A stretch of 46,593 nt of DNA from Oscillospiraceae bacterium (GTDB lineage: Bacteria; Bacillota; Clostridia; Oscillospirales; Acutalibacteraceae), in assembly GCA_015065585.1 (NCBI GenBank), contig SVQC01000011.1:1-46593 (forward strand). The letters are read 5' to 3'. Positions 32,370-40,854 of this stretch are shown here, one piece after another (position 1 is the first letter of the stretch; the number at the start of each line of letters is the position of its first letter). Under the pieces are notes generated by a model. It was given only the letters and a program-made list of their open reading frames with translations. It ran no database searches and was not told where the DNA came from. Both the position numbers and the translations under genes were made by a program.

Positions 32370-33806
32370 TTAGAATTCATCAGGTGTATCGGTATTATCG
32401 TCTATATAATATTCCTCGTTGGATTCTTTTCTCTTTTTAGCGCTTAGTGATATTTTGATTATCACAAGCACTATGAGGGCGATAAGACCCAGCGCAAAAA
32501 CGGTAATCAGTACAATACCTACTATACGCTTCTCGGAAGGAATTTCGCTGACAGGCGTATTGGTATTCACCACACTGCCATCTGAAAATTCGGGATAGCG
32601 CTGCATTGTACCCTCTTTTGTATCGTATCTGTAATATACCTCTTTACCCTCACCTTCATTTACGGCAAGAACGATATACTCATTATACGCCTCTGATACA
32701 TATTTATAACAGGGAATTTCTCTTCCGCCAAGGTTGAAGGTGGATTTATAATAGCCTTCAGGCGCTGCTACGCCGGTATTTAAAACATACAGCTTATCGG
32801 CATATTCTATATAGTAAAAGGCAGAAACTTTACCGTTTTCTAAAAGGAAAAAGCCTTTTTCGCTCTGGTCTTCGTTAACAAGATATAAAAGCAGGATTCT
32901 GCCTTCGGCATCGGTATATGCAGGGACCTGTGCATCACCGTAGGTAGTGATAGTGGCGGTAAAGCCTTCAGGCAACACTACGGTTTCGTCAGCCTTTGCA
33001 ATAAAGAAGTCCTTTGAATCAACAGTAACCTTCAAAGAATCGCCGTTTACAGCGGTAGTGTCGTTACCGTTTTCGTCAAGACGGTTAAAGGTTACGGTAT
33101 AACGTCTTACTTCTCCGCTTGATGAGGTAACAACAATAGTTCTTTTATTAAGACCCACCTTTAATTCTCTGCTGCCCTCCACCGTAATCTTTGCTTTCGA
33201 GTCACGTGACTGACAAGTAAGGATACCGTCGGTATGGGAATAAGGAACGGTTACGGTATATTCGGTTATATCTTCCTTAAAGGCGGGGGTCAGAGTTCCC
33301 TTCGCCACAGTAATAGAGGTCAGCGACGCAGATTTATTTTTAGTGGTGTCCTGTGGAGGATTATTCTGCGCATTGCCAATTTTAACCGTTTTACTTGAAG
33401 CCGTCAGATTTTCTTCCTCGTTTCCCACAACGGTTGCGCCTGAAACAGAAATAGCGGCATCTCCGTCGGCAATAGCCTCAAAATTAATCCGGAAATAATG
33501 GCTTTTTGCTAAATCATCAGCTACAAGATAAACTACACCTGCCGTTTTCCCGTTGGTATCGTCTGTAGGAGTGGCATTTATAAATTTAAGCTTAGTGCTG
33601 TCGTATTTAAGCTCTCCCTCTACTACATTTGCCTGATTTAAAGTAAAGGTGGCTGTAATGGTAAGGGTTTCCCCCTTCTTTAGCGTACTTGTGGAAAGAG
33701 TTATAGAGGTGGTTCCGGCATCGGCAAATATAGGCATATTAAACATACTCGCAATAAGCAAGCATGCCGCCAGTATTACCGTTAGCTTTTTAAAGACTCT
33801 TTTCAT
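32370..33806 (-). CDS. Membrane-anchored protein with cohesin-like and cadherin-like domains
   Basis: A 478-aa surface protein. A signal peptide (1-28) is followed by a cohesin-like beta-sandwich (about 30-150; LKKGETLTITATFTLNQANV, then GELKYDSTKLKFINA), a cadherin-like beta-sandwich (about 160-245; LTSITVAKGTLTPAFKEDIT ... SSSGEVRRYTVTF), an uncharacterised region with paired aromatic strands (about 255-420), a membrane helix (about 437-460) and a short Lys/Glu/Asp-rich cytoplasmic tail. Gene order and a 13-bp gap place it in one transcript with the dockerin-bearing hydrolase upstream. I infer that it is the membrane receptor of that hydrolase. The cohesin call rests on pattern, not on a search. 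Confidence 0.8.
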   Translation of the reverse strand: MKRVFKKLTVILAACLLIASMFNMPIFADAGTTSITLSTSTLKKGETLTITATFTLNQANVVEGELKYDSTKLKFINATPTDDTNGKTAGVVYLVADDLAKSHYFRINFEAIADGDAAISVSGATVVGNEEENLTASSKTVKIGNAQNNPPQDTTKNKSASLTSITVAKGTLTPAFKEDITEYTVTVPYSHTDGILTCQSRDSKAKITVEGSRELKVGLNKRTIVVTSSSGEVRRYTVTFNRLDENGNDTTAVNGDSLKVTVDSKDFFIAKADETVVLPEGFTATITTYGDAQVPAYTDAEGRILLLYLVNEDQSEKGFFLLENGKVSAFYYIEYADKLYVLNTGVAAPEGYYKSTFNLGGREIPCYKYVSEAYNEYIVLAVNEGEGKEVYYRYDTKEGTMQRYPEFSDGSVVNTNTPVSEIPSEKRIVGIVLITVFALGLIALIVLVIIKISLSAKKRKESNEEYYIDDNTDTPDEF

Positions 33807-33819
33807 TTTATTATCCCCT

Positions 33820-35976
33820 TTATTCTAGTTTAAGAAGTTTTCTTTTAACGCGAGATAAGTCTATCAAGGAAACTCCGCCGTCCTCATTAATATCGGCAGC
33901 CATAGCCTTTTCGCCCTGTAAGGTTTCCGTTTTTAGCAGGTCTCTTTTTATAAGCGAAAGGTCGATAAGCGAGCATTTGCCGTCACCGTTTACGTCAAAG
34001 GTAACCGCTAAAGTGTAGGTGTATCTCAACTGTCCTTCTCCGTCATAAACCTTAAGCTTGTCGCCTGTTTTAACGGTGTCCCCATCCTCTAAAACGAAGG
34101 TGCCTCCGTCAACTTTAATATTAGAGGCAAGAACTGTCTTTGTCGTATTTAAAGGAATTCCACAAATAACCGTATCCGAAATTTTGTAGGCTCCACTTTT
34201 TAAAACAGGGTCAACGGGTTTAATCGGCTCTTCACGGAAAACAGAAAGGGTATATGTGTTTACAATTCCGCTTGAACTTTTAACCGTAATCTTAATGTTA
34301 TTAACACCTACATCAAGAGGTATTTCGCCTCCGCCCGTAAGGGTTGCCGCCCCATCGGATTTGACTGCATTGACCTTTATTTTTGAGGTTTCGCCATCTA
34401 CTATGGCCTCATAATTATTAGTATAACGGTTAAAGGTCGGGGTTAGCTTCTGTCCTTCTATTGAAAGAGCTTCGAGATAACAGTTATTGTTACCCGTCGT
34501 TGTCGGATATGGTGCTAATGTTTCGGGCATTTCTTTATAAACAGGAATTTTAAATATAAGCTCCTCAGATAACGTATTGGCATAGCTTTTTGCAGTTTTA
34601 GAAGCTTCGCCGTAGGCACCCTGAATATTGGTCATATACTGCCATGAAAAATACGGCGTTGAGGTTACGTGGAATTTTTTATAATAAAGTGTATCCTGAC
34701 CTCTTTCAAAATAGGAATCCGAATAAAATTTTGCGCCCTCAACTATTGCTTTTGAACGGGTATTCCAGTTTTTGCTTATAGCGTAATTTATGCCGTTTTG
34801 AACAGCAGAAAGACCGTTATTTGCATAAGCGTTAATATTATAAAAATTATAATATCCGCTGCTATTTGAAATACATCCGCCGCTTCCGTTATTACCTTGC
34901 TCAACTAAAATCATAGAAGCAAGCGCTATAGGACTTACTCCCGAGCCTTTTGCCGCATCCATCAGCGCATCGGCATAGGTCTCGTAAGCCTCACCCTCAG
35001 GCATTTTACCCTCCATAAAAGTGTTATTCAGCACTAGCTGTAATTTCTCTTTAGTATTAAGGGCAGGGTCGTATCTCATAGAAATAAACTGAAAAACGTC
35101 CTCGGTGTTCAGGAAATTACGGGGGTCAAGATAGTACCTTACAACATTCTCATGAGCCGTAACCCAGCCGCCCGAATCAACTACGATACATTCATTTTTA
35201 ACCCAATCATACGCGCCGTCTCTCATTGTCTTCCAGGCATCCGGCGCCGATGAATGAACGGTATTTACGCCTAATCGGGTTTCGCCTGTTACCGCCGCAT
35301 CCCAGGTAAGTCCCAAGTGATTTGCGACGAATTTCCAGTTAGGATAAAGGGCGTGCATCTGACGAAGCTTTACTTTATAGCTTTCGGGAAAACCCTGAGA
35401 AGTCAGATATTTTTCAAATTCAGCATCCTCGGTATAAGTGGGCTCAAGCCTTAGACACGGAGCATAAACATAACCGTCAACACGTTCTCCGCTTACGGTA
35501 GCGTAAACCTGATACCACTTATCACCGTCATAATCAAGTTCTTCACCGATAACCGTAAGCTCCATACCTACAGGGGCTGCGCAGAGCTTAGGATTCCAGT
35601 CACCCGCATGAGAAAAAACAGAACTTGCCCTCGTCATAACGGCGGGAACAACCTTATCGCTTCCCGTAACCTTAACGTAATCACTATGTACGTAGCCGTC
35701 TATAGTGCCGCCGGAGGTGGTTGCCGTAACCTTATACCATATAGTTTTGTTGGTTCCGTTAAAGCCTACACCGGAAATTTCAAGAGGAGTATTAAGTCCT
35801 AGTTTTCCAAGACTTTCGTAAGAGGTGGCAGGACCCTTACGGATATTTACTTCATTATCGGTTATATATCCGCTACGGTTAGAAAGGGCAGAAACACTGA
35901 TAGGCATTATAATACACGCCGAGGCTAATATTAATATAACAAGCAATATACTAAGACATTTTTTTGTCTTTTTCAT
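33820..35976 (-). CDS. Secreted SH3/glucosaminidase wall hydrolase with C-terminal dockerin
   Basis: A 718-aa secreted protein. Signal peptide 1-31; two bacterial SH3 domains (about 32-100 and 110-182); a glucosaminidase-like domain (about 190-490; SPIALASMILVEQGNNGSGG with a candidate catalytic Glu, then YYNFYNINAYANNG); a cadherin-like beta-sandwich (about 500-583); a pre-dockerin beta domain (about 590-655); and a dockerin (661-718) with two calcium loops, DVNGDGKCSLID and DINEDGGVSLID, each followed by a KR-containing helix. The enzyme is likely to cut peptidoglycan glycan strands. The ATG has AAAGGAG upstream, and a consensus promoter drives it together with the cohesin-like gene. Confidence 0.92.
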   Translation of the reverse strand: MKKTKKCLSILLVILILASACIIMPISVSALSNRSGYITDNEVNIRKGPATSYESLGKLGLNTPLEISGVGFNGTNKTIWYKVTATTSGGTIDGYVHSDYVKVTGSDKVVPAVMTRASSVFSHAGDWNPKLCAAPVGMELTVIGEELDYDGDKWYQVYATVSGERVDGYVYAPCLRLEPTYTEDAEFEKYLTSQGFPESYKVKLRQMHALYPNWKFVANHLGLTWDAAVTGETRLGVNTVHSSAPDAWKTMRDGAYDWVKNECIVVDSGGWVTAHENVVRYYLDPRNFLNTEDVFQFISMRYDPALNTKEKLQLVLNNTFMEGKMPEGEAYETYADALMDAAKGSGVSPIALASMILVEQGNNGSGGCISNSSGYYNFYNINAYANNGLSAVQNGINYAISKNWNTRSKAIVEGAKFYSDSYFERGQDTLYYKKFHVTSTPYFSWQYMTNIQGAYGEASKTAKSYANTLSEELIFKIPVYKEMPETLAPYPTTTGNNNCYLEALSIEGQKLTPTFNRYTNNYEAIVDGETSKIKVNAVKSDGAATLTGGGEIPLDVGVNNIKITVKSSSGIVNTYTLSVFREEPIKPVDPVLKSGAYKISDTVICGIPLNTTKTVLASNIKVDGGTFVLEDGDTVKTGDKLKVYDGEGQLRYTYTLAVTFDVNGDGKCSLIDLSLIKRDLLKTETLQGEKAMAADINEDGGVSLIDLSRVKRKLLKLE

Positions 35977-36016
35977 ATTCGGCTCCTTTTCGCATAATAA
36001 CTCACAATATAACTTT

Positions 36017-36045
36017 ATTATATATATTTATACATATATTGTCAA
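36017..36045 (-). promoter_or_regulatory. Promoter of the dockerin-cohesin operon
   Basis: Perfect TTGACA and TATAAT with a 17-bp spacer on the minus strand, about 40 bp before the start codon. Confidence 0.82.
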
Positions 36046-36085
36046 TAAAATTACGGCTTTTTCTTCTGTGCAAATACTTCCATAA

Positions 36086-36118
36086 AAAATAGAGATTGGT
36101 TTTCCCAATCTCTATTTT
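36086..36118 (-). terminator. Terminator of the metal-efflux operon
   Basis: AAAATAGAGATTGG pairs with CCAATCTCTATTTT. On the minus strand it ends in TTTTTTATG, and the ATPase stop codon lies inside the stem. Confidence 0.9.
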
Positions 36119-37944
36119 AAGGTTCGCATTGCGTTAAGAATTGCCACAAAAGATACGCCCACATCGGCAATAACGGCGCCGAACATACCTGAAATACCAC
36201 AGGCGCCCATTATAAGAAAAGCCGCCTTTACAGCAAGGGCAAAAATTATATTTTGTGTTGCTATTTTTTTGGTTCGTTTTGCGATTTTTACAGCCTCGCA
36301 GATTTTCAAGGGATTATCGTCCATAAGCACTATATCCGCCGCTTCTATAGCTGCATCGCTTCCCATACTGCCCATAGCGATACCTACGTCGGAAAGCGCT
36401 ATAACGGGCGCATCGTTTATACCGTCGCCCACGAAAGCAACTTTTTTTCCATTTGCCTTTACGGATTTGAATATATCAACCTTATCCTGAGGCAAAAGCC
36501 CACTATACACTTTATCTATACCGATTTGCTCTGCAATATTTTGGGCAATTTTCTCTATGTCCCCTGTCAGCATATAAGTTTCCTTTATACCTATCTCTTT
36601 AAGGGACTCTATCGCTTCTTTAGTTTCTTCCTTTATTTCGTCGGCTAAAACTATATTACCGGCATATTCCTTGCCAAAAGCGATATGAACGGTTAAAGCA
36701 TCACTGTTTTCACAGTAAATCCCCAGTTTATTCATCATAAAAGAATTTCCGATAAAAATTCTGTGTCCGTTTATTTTACCGCTTATACCCATTCCCGAAA
36801 TTTCTTTAATATCGTCAACCAGATATTTTTTATAATCTTCTCCTGCTGCCGTTACTATAGAACGGGCGATAGGATGGTTACTGTAATTTTCAATAGAGGC
36901 GCATATTGCCAGTAAGGCTTCCTTGGGTATTTTGTCGCTGTTTACAGAAAAAACCGAAAAGCTTCCTTTTGTAAGGGTTCCAGTTTTATCAAAAACGATG
37001 GTATCACACTCTGATAATGTTTCAAGATAGCCTGTCCCTTTTACAAGAACTCCCCGTTTTGACGCGGCGCCTATACCTCCAAAAAAGGAAAGAGGCACCG
37101 ATATCACAAGGGCGCAGGGGCAGGAAATAACAAGAAAAATAAGCGCTCTTTTAAGCCATTCTAACGGATTATCGGTAAAAAACTGAGGTATAACCGCCAA
37201 AAGCAAAGCCAAAACAGTTACGGTCGGGGTATACCATCTAGAAAACTTTGTTATAAATTTTTCGCTTTTTGCCTTGTTAGCCGTGGCGTTTTCAATAAGG
37301 TTCAAAATCTTAACCACCGAGGAGTCTTCAAAGGGCTTAGTTACCCGTATTTTTATAACGTCACCCATATTTATACAGCCGGCAAATACTTCATTTCCGG
37401 TAATTACCTCTCTGGGTAGTGACTCTCCCGTCAAAGCCGAGGTATCAAGCATAGAATTTCCCGAAACACAAACGCCGTCAAGGGCTATTTTTTCGCCCTT
37501 TAAAACCTCTATTATATCCCCCACAATAACTTCGTCAGGCAAGACAAGTAAAGTACCGTTTTCTCGTATAACACGGGCGGTATCGGGGCGGATATTCATA
37601 AGCTTGGCTATACTTTTTCGACTTTTGCCTACTGCATACGACTGAAAAAATTCGCCTATTTGATAAAACAGCATAACGGAAACGCTTTCTGTAAATTCCC
37701 CCAGCGCCACCGCCCCGACAGAAGCTACTGACATAAGAAAATTTTCGTCTAAAAGACGTCTGTGTCTAAGGGAAAGCGCCGCTTTTATTATAACGTCATA
37801 GCCTATGGTTATATAAGCCGCAAGGTAAAGGGCGTTAACTACGGTTTCATTAATTTTAACAGCCTTAGAGAGAACCAGGGCGAAACAAAGAAGTATTGCC
37901 GAGGCAATTATACGCAGTAAAATACGTTTTTGTTTTCGCTTCAT
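36112..37944 (-). CDS. P1B-type heavy-metal exporting ATPase (Zn/Cd/Pb class)
   Basis: A 610-aa metal pump. Motifs in order: actuator TGESLPRE, membrane CPC (VISCPCALVIS), phosphorylation site DKTGTLTKG, SNHPIA (the HP motif of P1B pumps), hinge GDGINDAP and a last-helix Asp (VIADVGVSFVAIL), typical of Zn2+/Cd2+/Pb2+ pumps. The usual N-terminal HMA domain is absent; the protein starts directly at the membrane domain. A separate HMA protein is encoded 12 bp upstream, after an ArsR-type sensor, so this is a regulated export operon. Confidence 0.95.
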   Translation of the reverse strand: MKRKQKRILLRIIASAILLCFALVLSKAVKINETVVNALYLAAYITIGYDVIIKAALSLRHRRLLDENFLMSVASVGAVALGEFTESVSVMLFYQIGEFFQSYAVGKSRKSIAKLMNIRPDTARVIRENGTLLVLPDEVIVGDIIEVLKGEKIALDGVCVSGNSMLDTSALTGESLPREVITGNEVFAGCINMGDVIKIRVTKPFEDSSVVKILNLIENATANKAKSEKFITKFSRWYTPTVTVLALLLAVIPQFFTDNPLEWLKRALIFLVISCPCALVISVPLSFFGGIGAASKRGVLVKGTGYLETLSECDTIVFDKTGTLTKGSFSVFSVNSDKIPKEALLAICASIENYSNHPIARSIVTAAGEDYKKYLVDDIKEISGMGISGKINGHRIFIGNSFMMNKLGIYCENSDALTVHIAFGKEYAGNIVLADEIKEETKEAIESLKEIGIKETYMLTGDIEKIAQNIAEQIGIDKVYSGLLPQDKVDIFKSVKANGKKVAFVGDGINDAPVIALSDVGIAMGSMGSDAAIEAADIVLMDDNPLKICEAVKIAKRTKKIATQNIIFALAVKAAFLIMGACGISGMFGAVIADVGVSFVAILNAMRTLK

Positions 37945-37956
37945 TTTATTCTTCCT

Positions 37957-38175
37957 TTAAGATTCTATCTCACAGTCGGGTTCTATTTTCTTAATAGCCT
38001 CTTTGGCTAAAGCTATTATTTGGTTGAAATCCTTTTCCTCGGCTTCAACGGTAAGCTTTTGGGCAATAAAATTAATATTTACCGACAAAACCCCTTTTAT
38101 TTTTTCGATTTCGCTTTCCATTTTTGCGGCGCAATGAGCGCAGTCAAGCTCGGTTAAGGTATAAGTTTTTTTCAT
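37957..38175 (-). CDS. Stand-alone HMA metal-binding protein (metallochaperone)
   Basis: A 72-aa heavy-metal-associated domain with the metal site LDCAHCAAKM near the N-terminus and the usual beta-alpha-beta-beta-alpha-beta length. DCxxC is typical of the N-terminal domains of CadA/ZntA pumps. It probably supplies in trans the domain missing from the ATPase encoded next. GGAG precedes the ATG. Confidence 0.93.
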   Translation of the reverse strand: MKKTYTLTELDCAHCAAKMESEIEKIKGVLSVNINFIAQKLTVEAEEKDFNQIIALAKEAIKKIEPDCEIES

Positions 38176-38185
38176 AAGAATTCTC

Positions 38186-38539
38186 CTATTCCTCGATATG
38201 TTCCATACCGTTATTAATAATAGTTGTTACGTGGTCGTCGGCAAGGCTGTAAAACACCACTTTGCCATCTTTTCTGAATTTAACGAGACGGGCTTGTTTT
38301 AAAATTTTAAGCTGATGGGAAATAGCCGATATCGTCATCCCTAAAATAGACGCAATATCGCAAACACACATTTCGCTTTTGCTTAAAACATAAAGTATTT
38401 TTATCCTTGTAGAATCGCCGAAAATTTTATAAAGGTCGGCAAGAGCGTAAAGTTCTTCTTCTTTTGGCATAGCCGCGTTTACTTCGGACACAATATCTTT
38501 ATGAACATGCATAAATTCACAGGCAGGAAGCACTATCAT
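38186..38539 (-). CDS. ArsR/SmtB-family metal-sensing repressor
   Basis: A 117-aa winged-helix repressor. The DNA-binding helix region reads ISAISHQLKILKQARLV. It carries features of both known zinc/cadmium sites: a CVC motif (EMCVCDIA) with an N-terminal Cys/His cluster (CEFMHVH), as in CadC, and a full SmtB-type helix-5 site (D-x-H, then H 11 residues later, then E 3 later). ATG 38539 has AAAGGAG upstream; two earlier in-frame ATGs lie before that site, one within the operator. It should release its operator when Zn/Cd/Pb rises. Confidence 0.93.
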   Translation of the reverse strand: MIVLPACEFMHVHKDIVSEVNAAMPKEEELYALADLYKIFGDSTRIKILYVLSKSEMCVCDIASILGMTISAISHQLKILKQARLVKFRKDGKVVFYSLADDHVTTIINNGMEHIEE

Positions 38540-38558
38540 AGCAAACTCTCCTTTTATC

Positions 38559-38578
38559 ATTTGAACAATCATTCAAAT
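38559..38578. promoter_or_regulatory. ArsR/SmtB-type operator
   Basis: Inverted repeat ATTTGAA-N6-TTCAAAT between the -10 box and the repressor start, matching the A/T-rich TTGAA..TTCAA operators of SmtB/CadC proteins. Its position at about +5 to +24 would block elongation or open-complex formation. Confidence 0.85.
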
Positions 38579-38589
38579 GTTGTGCTTTT

Positions 38590-38618
38590 ATTATAACTAT
38601 TCGTTTGCTGTGTGTCAA
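38590..38618 (-). promoter_or_regulatory. Promoter of the metal-efflux operon
   Basis: Perfect TTGACA and TATAAT with a 17-bp spacer on the minus strand, directly upstream of the operator. Confidence 0.85.
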
Positions 38619-38625
38619 CATTATA

Positions 38626-38654
38626 TTGAAGATTTTTTTAATATATGGTATAAT
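38626..38654 (+). promoter_or_regulatory. Promoter of the MFS/GPH-like transporter gene
   Basis: TTGAAG and TATAAT with a 17-bp spacer; back to back with the efflux-operon promoter, but on the far side from its operator. Confidence 0.72.
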
Positions 38655-38684
38655 CTATCCGTAAAAATTGAATGAGGTGACGGT

Positions 38685-39986
38685 ATGAAGCTTAATTACA
38701 AACGGACGATTCTTATAGGCTTTGCCTTTATGTCCATTCTTGCTTTCTGGCAATTTTATGACCAGGTTGTTCCATATATACTTGAATTTACCTTTAAACT
38801 AAATACCTTTGAAACTAACATAATTATGGCGGCTGATAATATTCTCGCCGTATTTATGTTGCCCCTTTTCGGCGCATTATCAGACAGAACAAGAACTGGT
38901 CTTGGCAAAAGAACGCCTTATATTCTTTACGGCACCTTTGCTTCAACGGCTTTGCTTATTCTCTCGGGTCTTTTCCATAAAGCCGTGAATTTCTGGGGAT
39001 TTTTCATCACCCTTATGCTACTTCTTATTACTATGGGTATTTACAGGACACCTGCCGTTGCCTATATGCCCGATGTTACCGAAAAGCCTTTACGCAGCAA
39101 AGCAAACGCAATTATAAATTTAGTAGGTTATATCGGCGGTATTTTTGCAACCGTCGTTATGATGTTTATGCTTAAAAGCGAGAAAAACGAACAGGGCGAG
39201 AGCGTCTACAGCTCGGGACAGTCCTTTATGCCCGTTTTTATTGTTATCGCCGCCTTTATGCTTATAAGCGTTCTCATAATGGTATTTACCCTTAATGAAA
39301 ACAAAATTTTAAAAGAAACCAACATTAAAGACGAAGTAGAATCCGATGAAAACAAGGGCAAAAAGCTGACCAGGGACGTGCGCAAAAGCCTTATATTTAT
39401 TCTTCTTTCGGTCCTTTTCTGGTTTATGTCCTATAACTCGGTTACGACCGCCTTTTCAAGATACTGTGTAAATATCTGGAAAGTAGATTTAGGAACCTCC
39501 TCCGGCTATCTTTTAACTGCCACCATAACGGCTATTATAGCCTTTGTACCCCTTGGTATGCTTTCCTCAAAGGTGGGTAGAAAAAGCACTGTTTTAATCG
39601 GTGTTGCTTTAATGACCGCCTGTTTATTCGCCGCAATTTTCGTCACAAAGCAGACACCCCTTATGTACGTTATACTAGGTACTATCGGCGTTGCTTGGGC
39701 GGCTATCAACGTTAACTCTTTCCCTATGGTCGTAGAAATGAGCAGCGGCGCAGACGTAGGTAAATACACCGGTATTTATTACACCTTTTCTATGGCGGCT
39801 CAGATTACGACTCCGCTTCTTTCCGGCTTTATTATAGACAAGTTAGGCTTTGGATACAGAGCCCTTTTCCCCTACGCCGTTATATTTGCCGCCCTTTCCT
39901 TTGTTACCATGCTTTTTGTAAAGCACGGTGATTCAAAGCCCGTACCAAAAAAAGACCTTTTGGAAAGTTTTGACGTGGAGGATTAG
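38685..39986 (+). CDS. MFS transporter, GPH/SLC45-like
   Basis: A 433-aa, twelve-helix transporter. The loop LSDRTRTGLGKRTPYILYG is characteristic of glycoside/cation symporters and SLC45-like sugar carriers. A charged central loop (about residues 205-235) splits the two halves. The substrate is unknown, but the next gene, 1 bp downstream, encodes a glycerophosphodiesterase, so uptake of a glycerol-containing or sugar compound is possible. GAGGTGA precedes the ATG. Confidence 0.87.
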   Translation: MKLNYKRTILIGFAFMSILAFWQFYDQVVPYILEFTFKLNTFETNIIMAADNILAVFMLPLFGALSDRTRTGLGKRTPYILYGTFASTALLILSGLFHKAVNFWGFFITLMLLLITMGIYRTPAVAYMPDVTEKPLRSKANAIINLVGYIGGIFATVVMMFMLKSEKNEQGESVYSSGQSFMPVFIVIAAFMLISVLIMVFTLNENKILKETNIKDEVESDENKGKKLTRDVRKSLIFILLSVLFWFMSYNSVTTAFSRYCVNIWKVDLGTSSGYLLTATITAIIAFVPLGMLSSKVGRKSTVLIGVALMTACLFAAIFVTKQTPLMYVILGTIGVAWAAINVNSFPMVVEMSSGADVGKYTGIYYTFSMAAQITTPLLSGFIIDKLGFGYRALFPYAVIFAALSFVTMLFVKHGDSKPVPKKDLLESFDVED

Positions 39987-39987
39987 T

Positions 39988-40785
39988 ATGCCTTTTATTA
40001 TCGCTTTTGCCGTTATTCTTGCGGTTTTGCTGTTTCTTATTTTTCCCTCCATCAAAAAACACCCCGACTTAAATCTTATAAAGGGCCGCTGTATTGCCCA
40101 TCGAGGTCTTCACAACAATGAAAAAGGCATACCCGAAAATTCTCTTTCCGCCTTTAAAGCGGCGGTAGAAATGGGTTATGCCATAGAAAACGATATTCAT
40201 TTGACAAAAGACGGTGCCGTTGTAGTTTTTCATGACGACGACCTTCGTCGCGCTTGCGGTATTGATAAGAAAATTTGCAAAATCACCCTCTCTGAGCTTA
40301 AAAAATTACGTATTTTCGGGACAGATGAGGTAATTCCCACTCTAGAAGAATGTCTTAATGTAATTAACTCACAAGTACCCCTTTTAATTGAGTTCAAGGT
40401 AGATAAGAATTCAAAAGAGCTTTGCACCGCCGCCGATAAGATTTTAGAAAATTACAAAGGCGAATATTTAATTCAATCCTTCTATCCTCAAGTGCTTTTC
40501 TGGTACAGAAAACACCGCAATGACGTTTGCCGCGGTCAGCTTGCCTCGGCTTTTAAGGGTGATGCTTTACATAAACAAATTGCAGGTTGTCTTTTGTTTA
40601 ATTTTATTTCTCGACCTCATTTTGTTTCTTACGAGCACACCTTTAAAAACAGATTTTTCTTTAAAATATCCGTTTTGCTTGGCGCCTTTCCGGTCGGCTG
40701 GACCTTTAAAAAACAGAGAGAAATTATAGAAAGTCATAATACCTTTAAATCCTTTATTTTCGAGGATTTTATACCGAAATTATAA
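39988..40785 (+). CDS. Glycerophosphodiester phosphodiesterase, membrane-anchored
   Basis: A 265-aa GDPD-family enzyme that hydrolyses glycerophosphodiesters to glycerol-3-phosphate and an alcohol. One N-terminal helix (about 1-20) anchors it. Catalytic features: CIAHRGLHNN (His-Arg), PENSLSAF, ENDIHLTKDG with VVFHDDDL (second His), and LLIEFK. ATG 39988 follows GGAGG inside the end of the transporter gene region; the longer in-frame start would overlap that gene by 59 bp. Length is normal for the bacterial membrane-linked type. Confidence 0.93.
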   Translation: MPFIIAFAVILAVLLFLIFPSIKKHPDLNLIKGRCIAHRGLHNNEKGIPENSLSAFKAAVEMGYAIENDIHLTKDGAVVVFHDDDLRRACGIDKKICKITLSELKKLRIFGTDEVIPTLEECLNVINSQVPLLIEFKVDKNSKELCTAADKILENYKGEYLIQSFYPQVLFWYRKHRNDVCRGQLASAFKGDALHKQIAGCLLFNFISRPHFVSYEHTFKNRFFFKISVLLGAFPVGWTFKKQREIIESHNTFKSFIFEDFIPKL

Positions 40786-40820
40786 ATAACTCTACCTTAA
40801 AATTGTTTGATAGATAAATT

Positions 40821-40854
40821 AAAAAGCTGTGTGGGTCTGCCACACAGCTTTTTT
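40821..40854. terminator. Bidirectional terminator
   Basis: AAGCTGTGTGG pairs with CCACACAGCTT and is flanked by A- and T-runs, serving the GDPD gene (+) and the DMT transporter gene (-). Confidence 0.92.

Noticed and set aside
36253..36648. Plus-strand frame of 131 codons inside the P-type ATPase gene
   Set aside because: Composition is typical of an antisense shadow; the ATPase motifs on the other strand are decisive.
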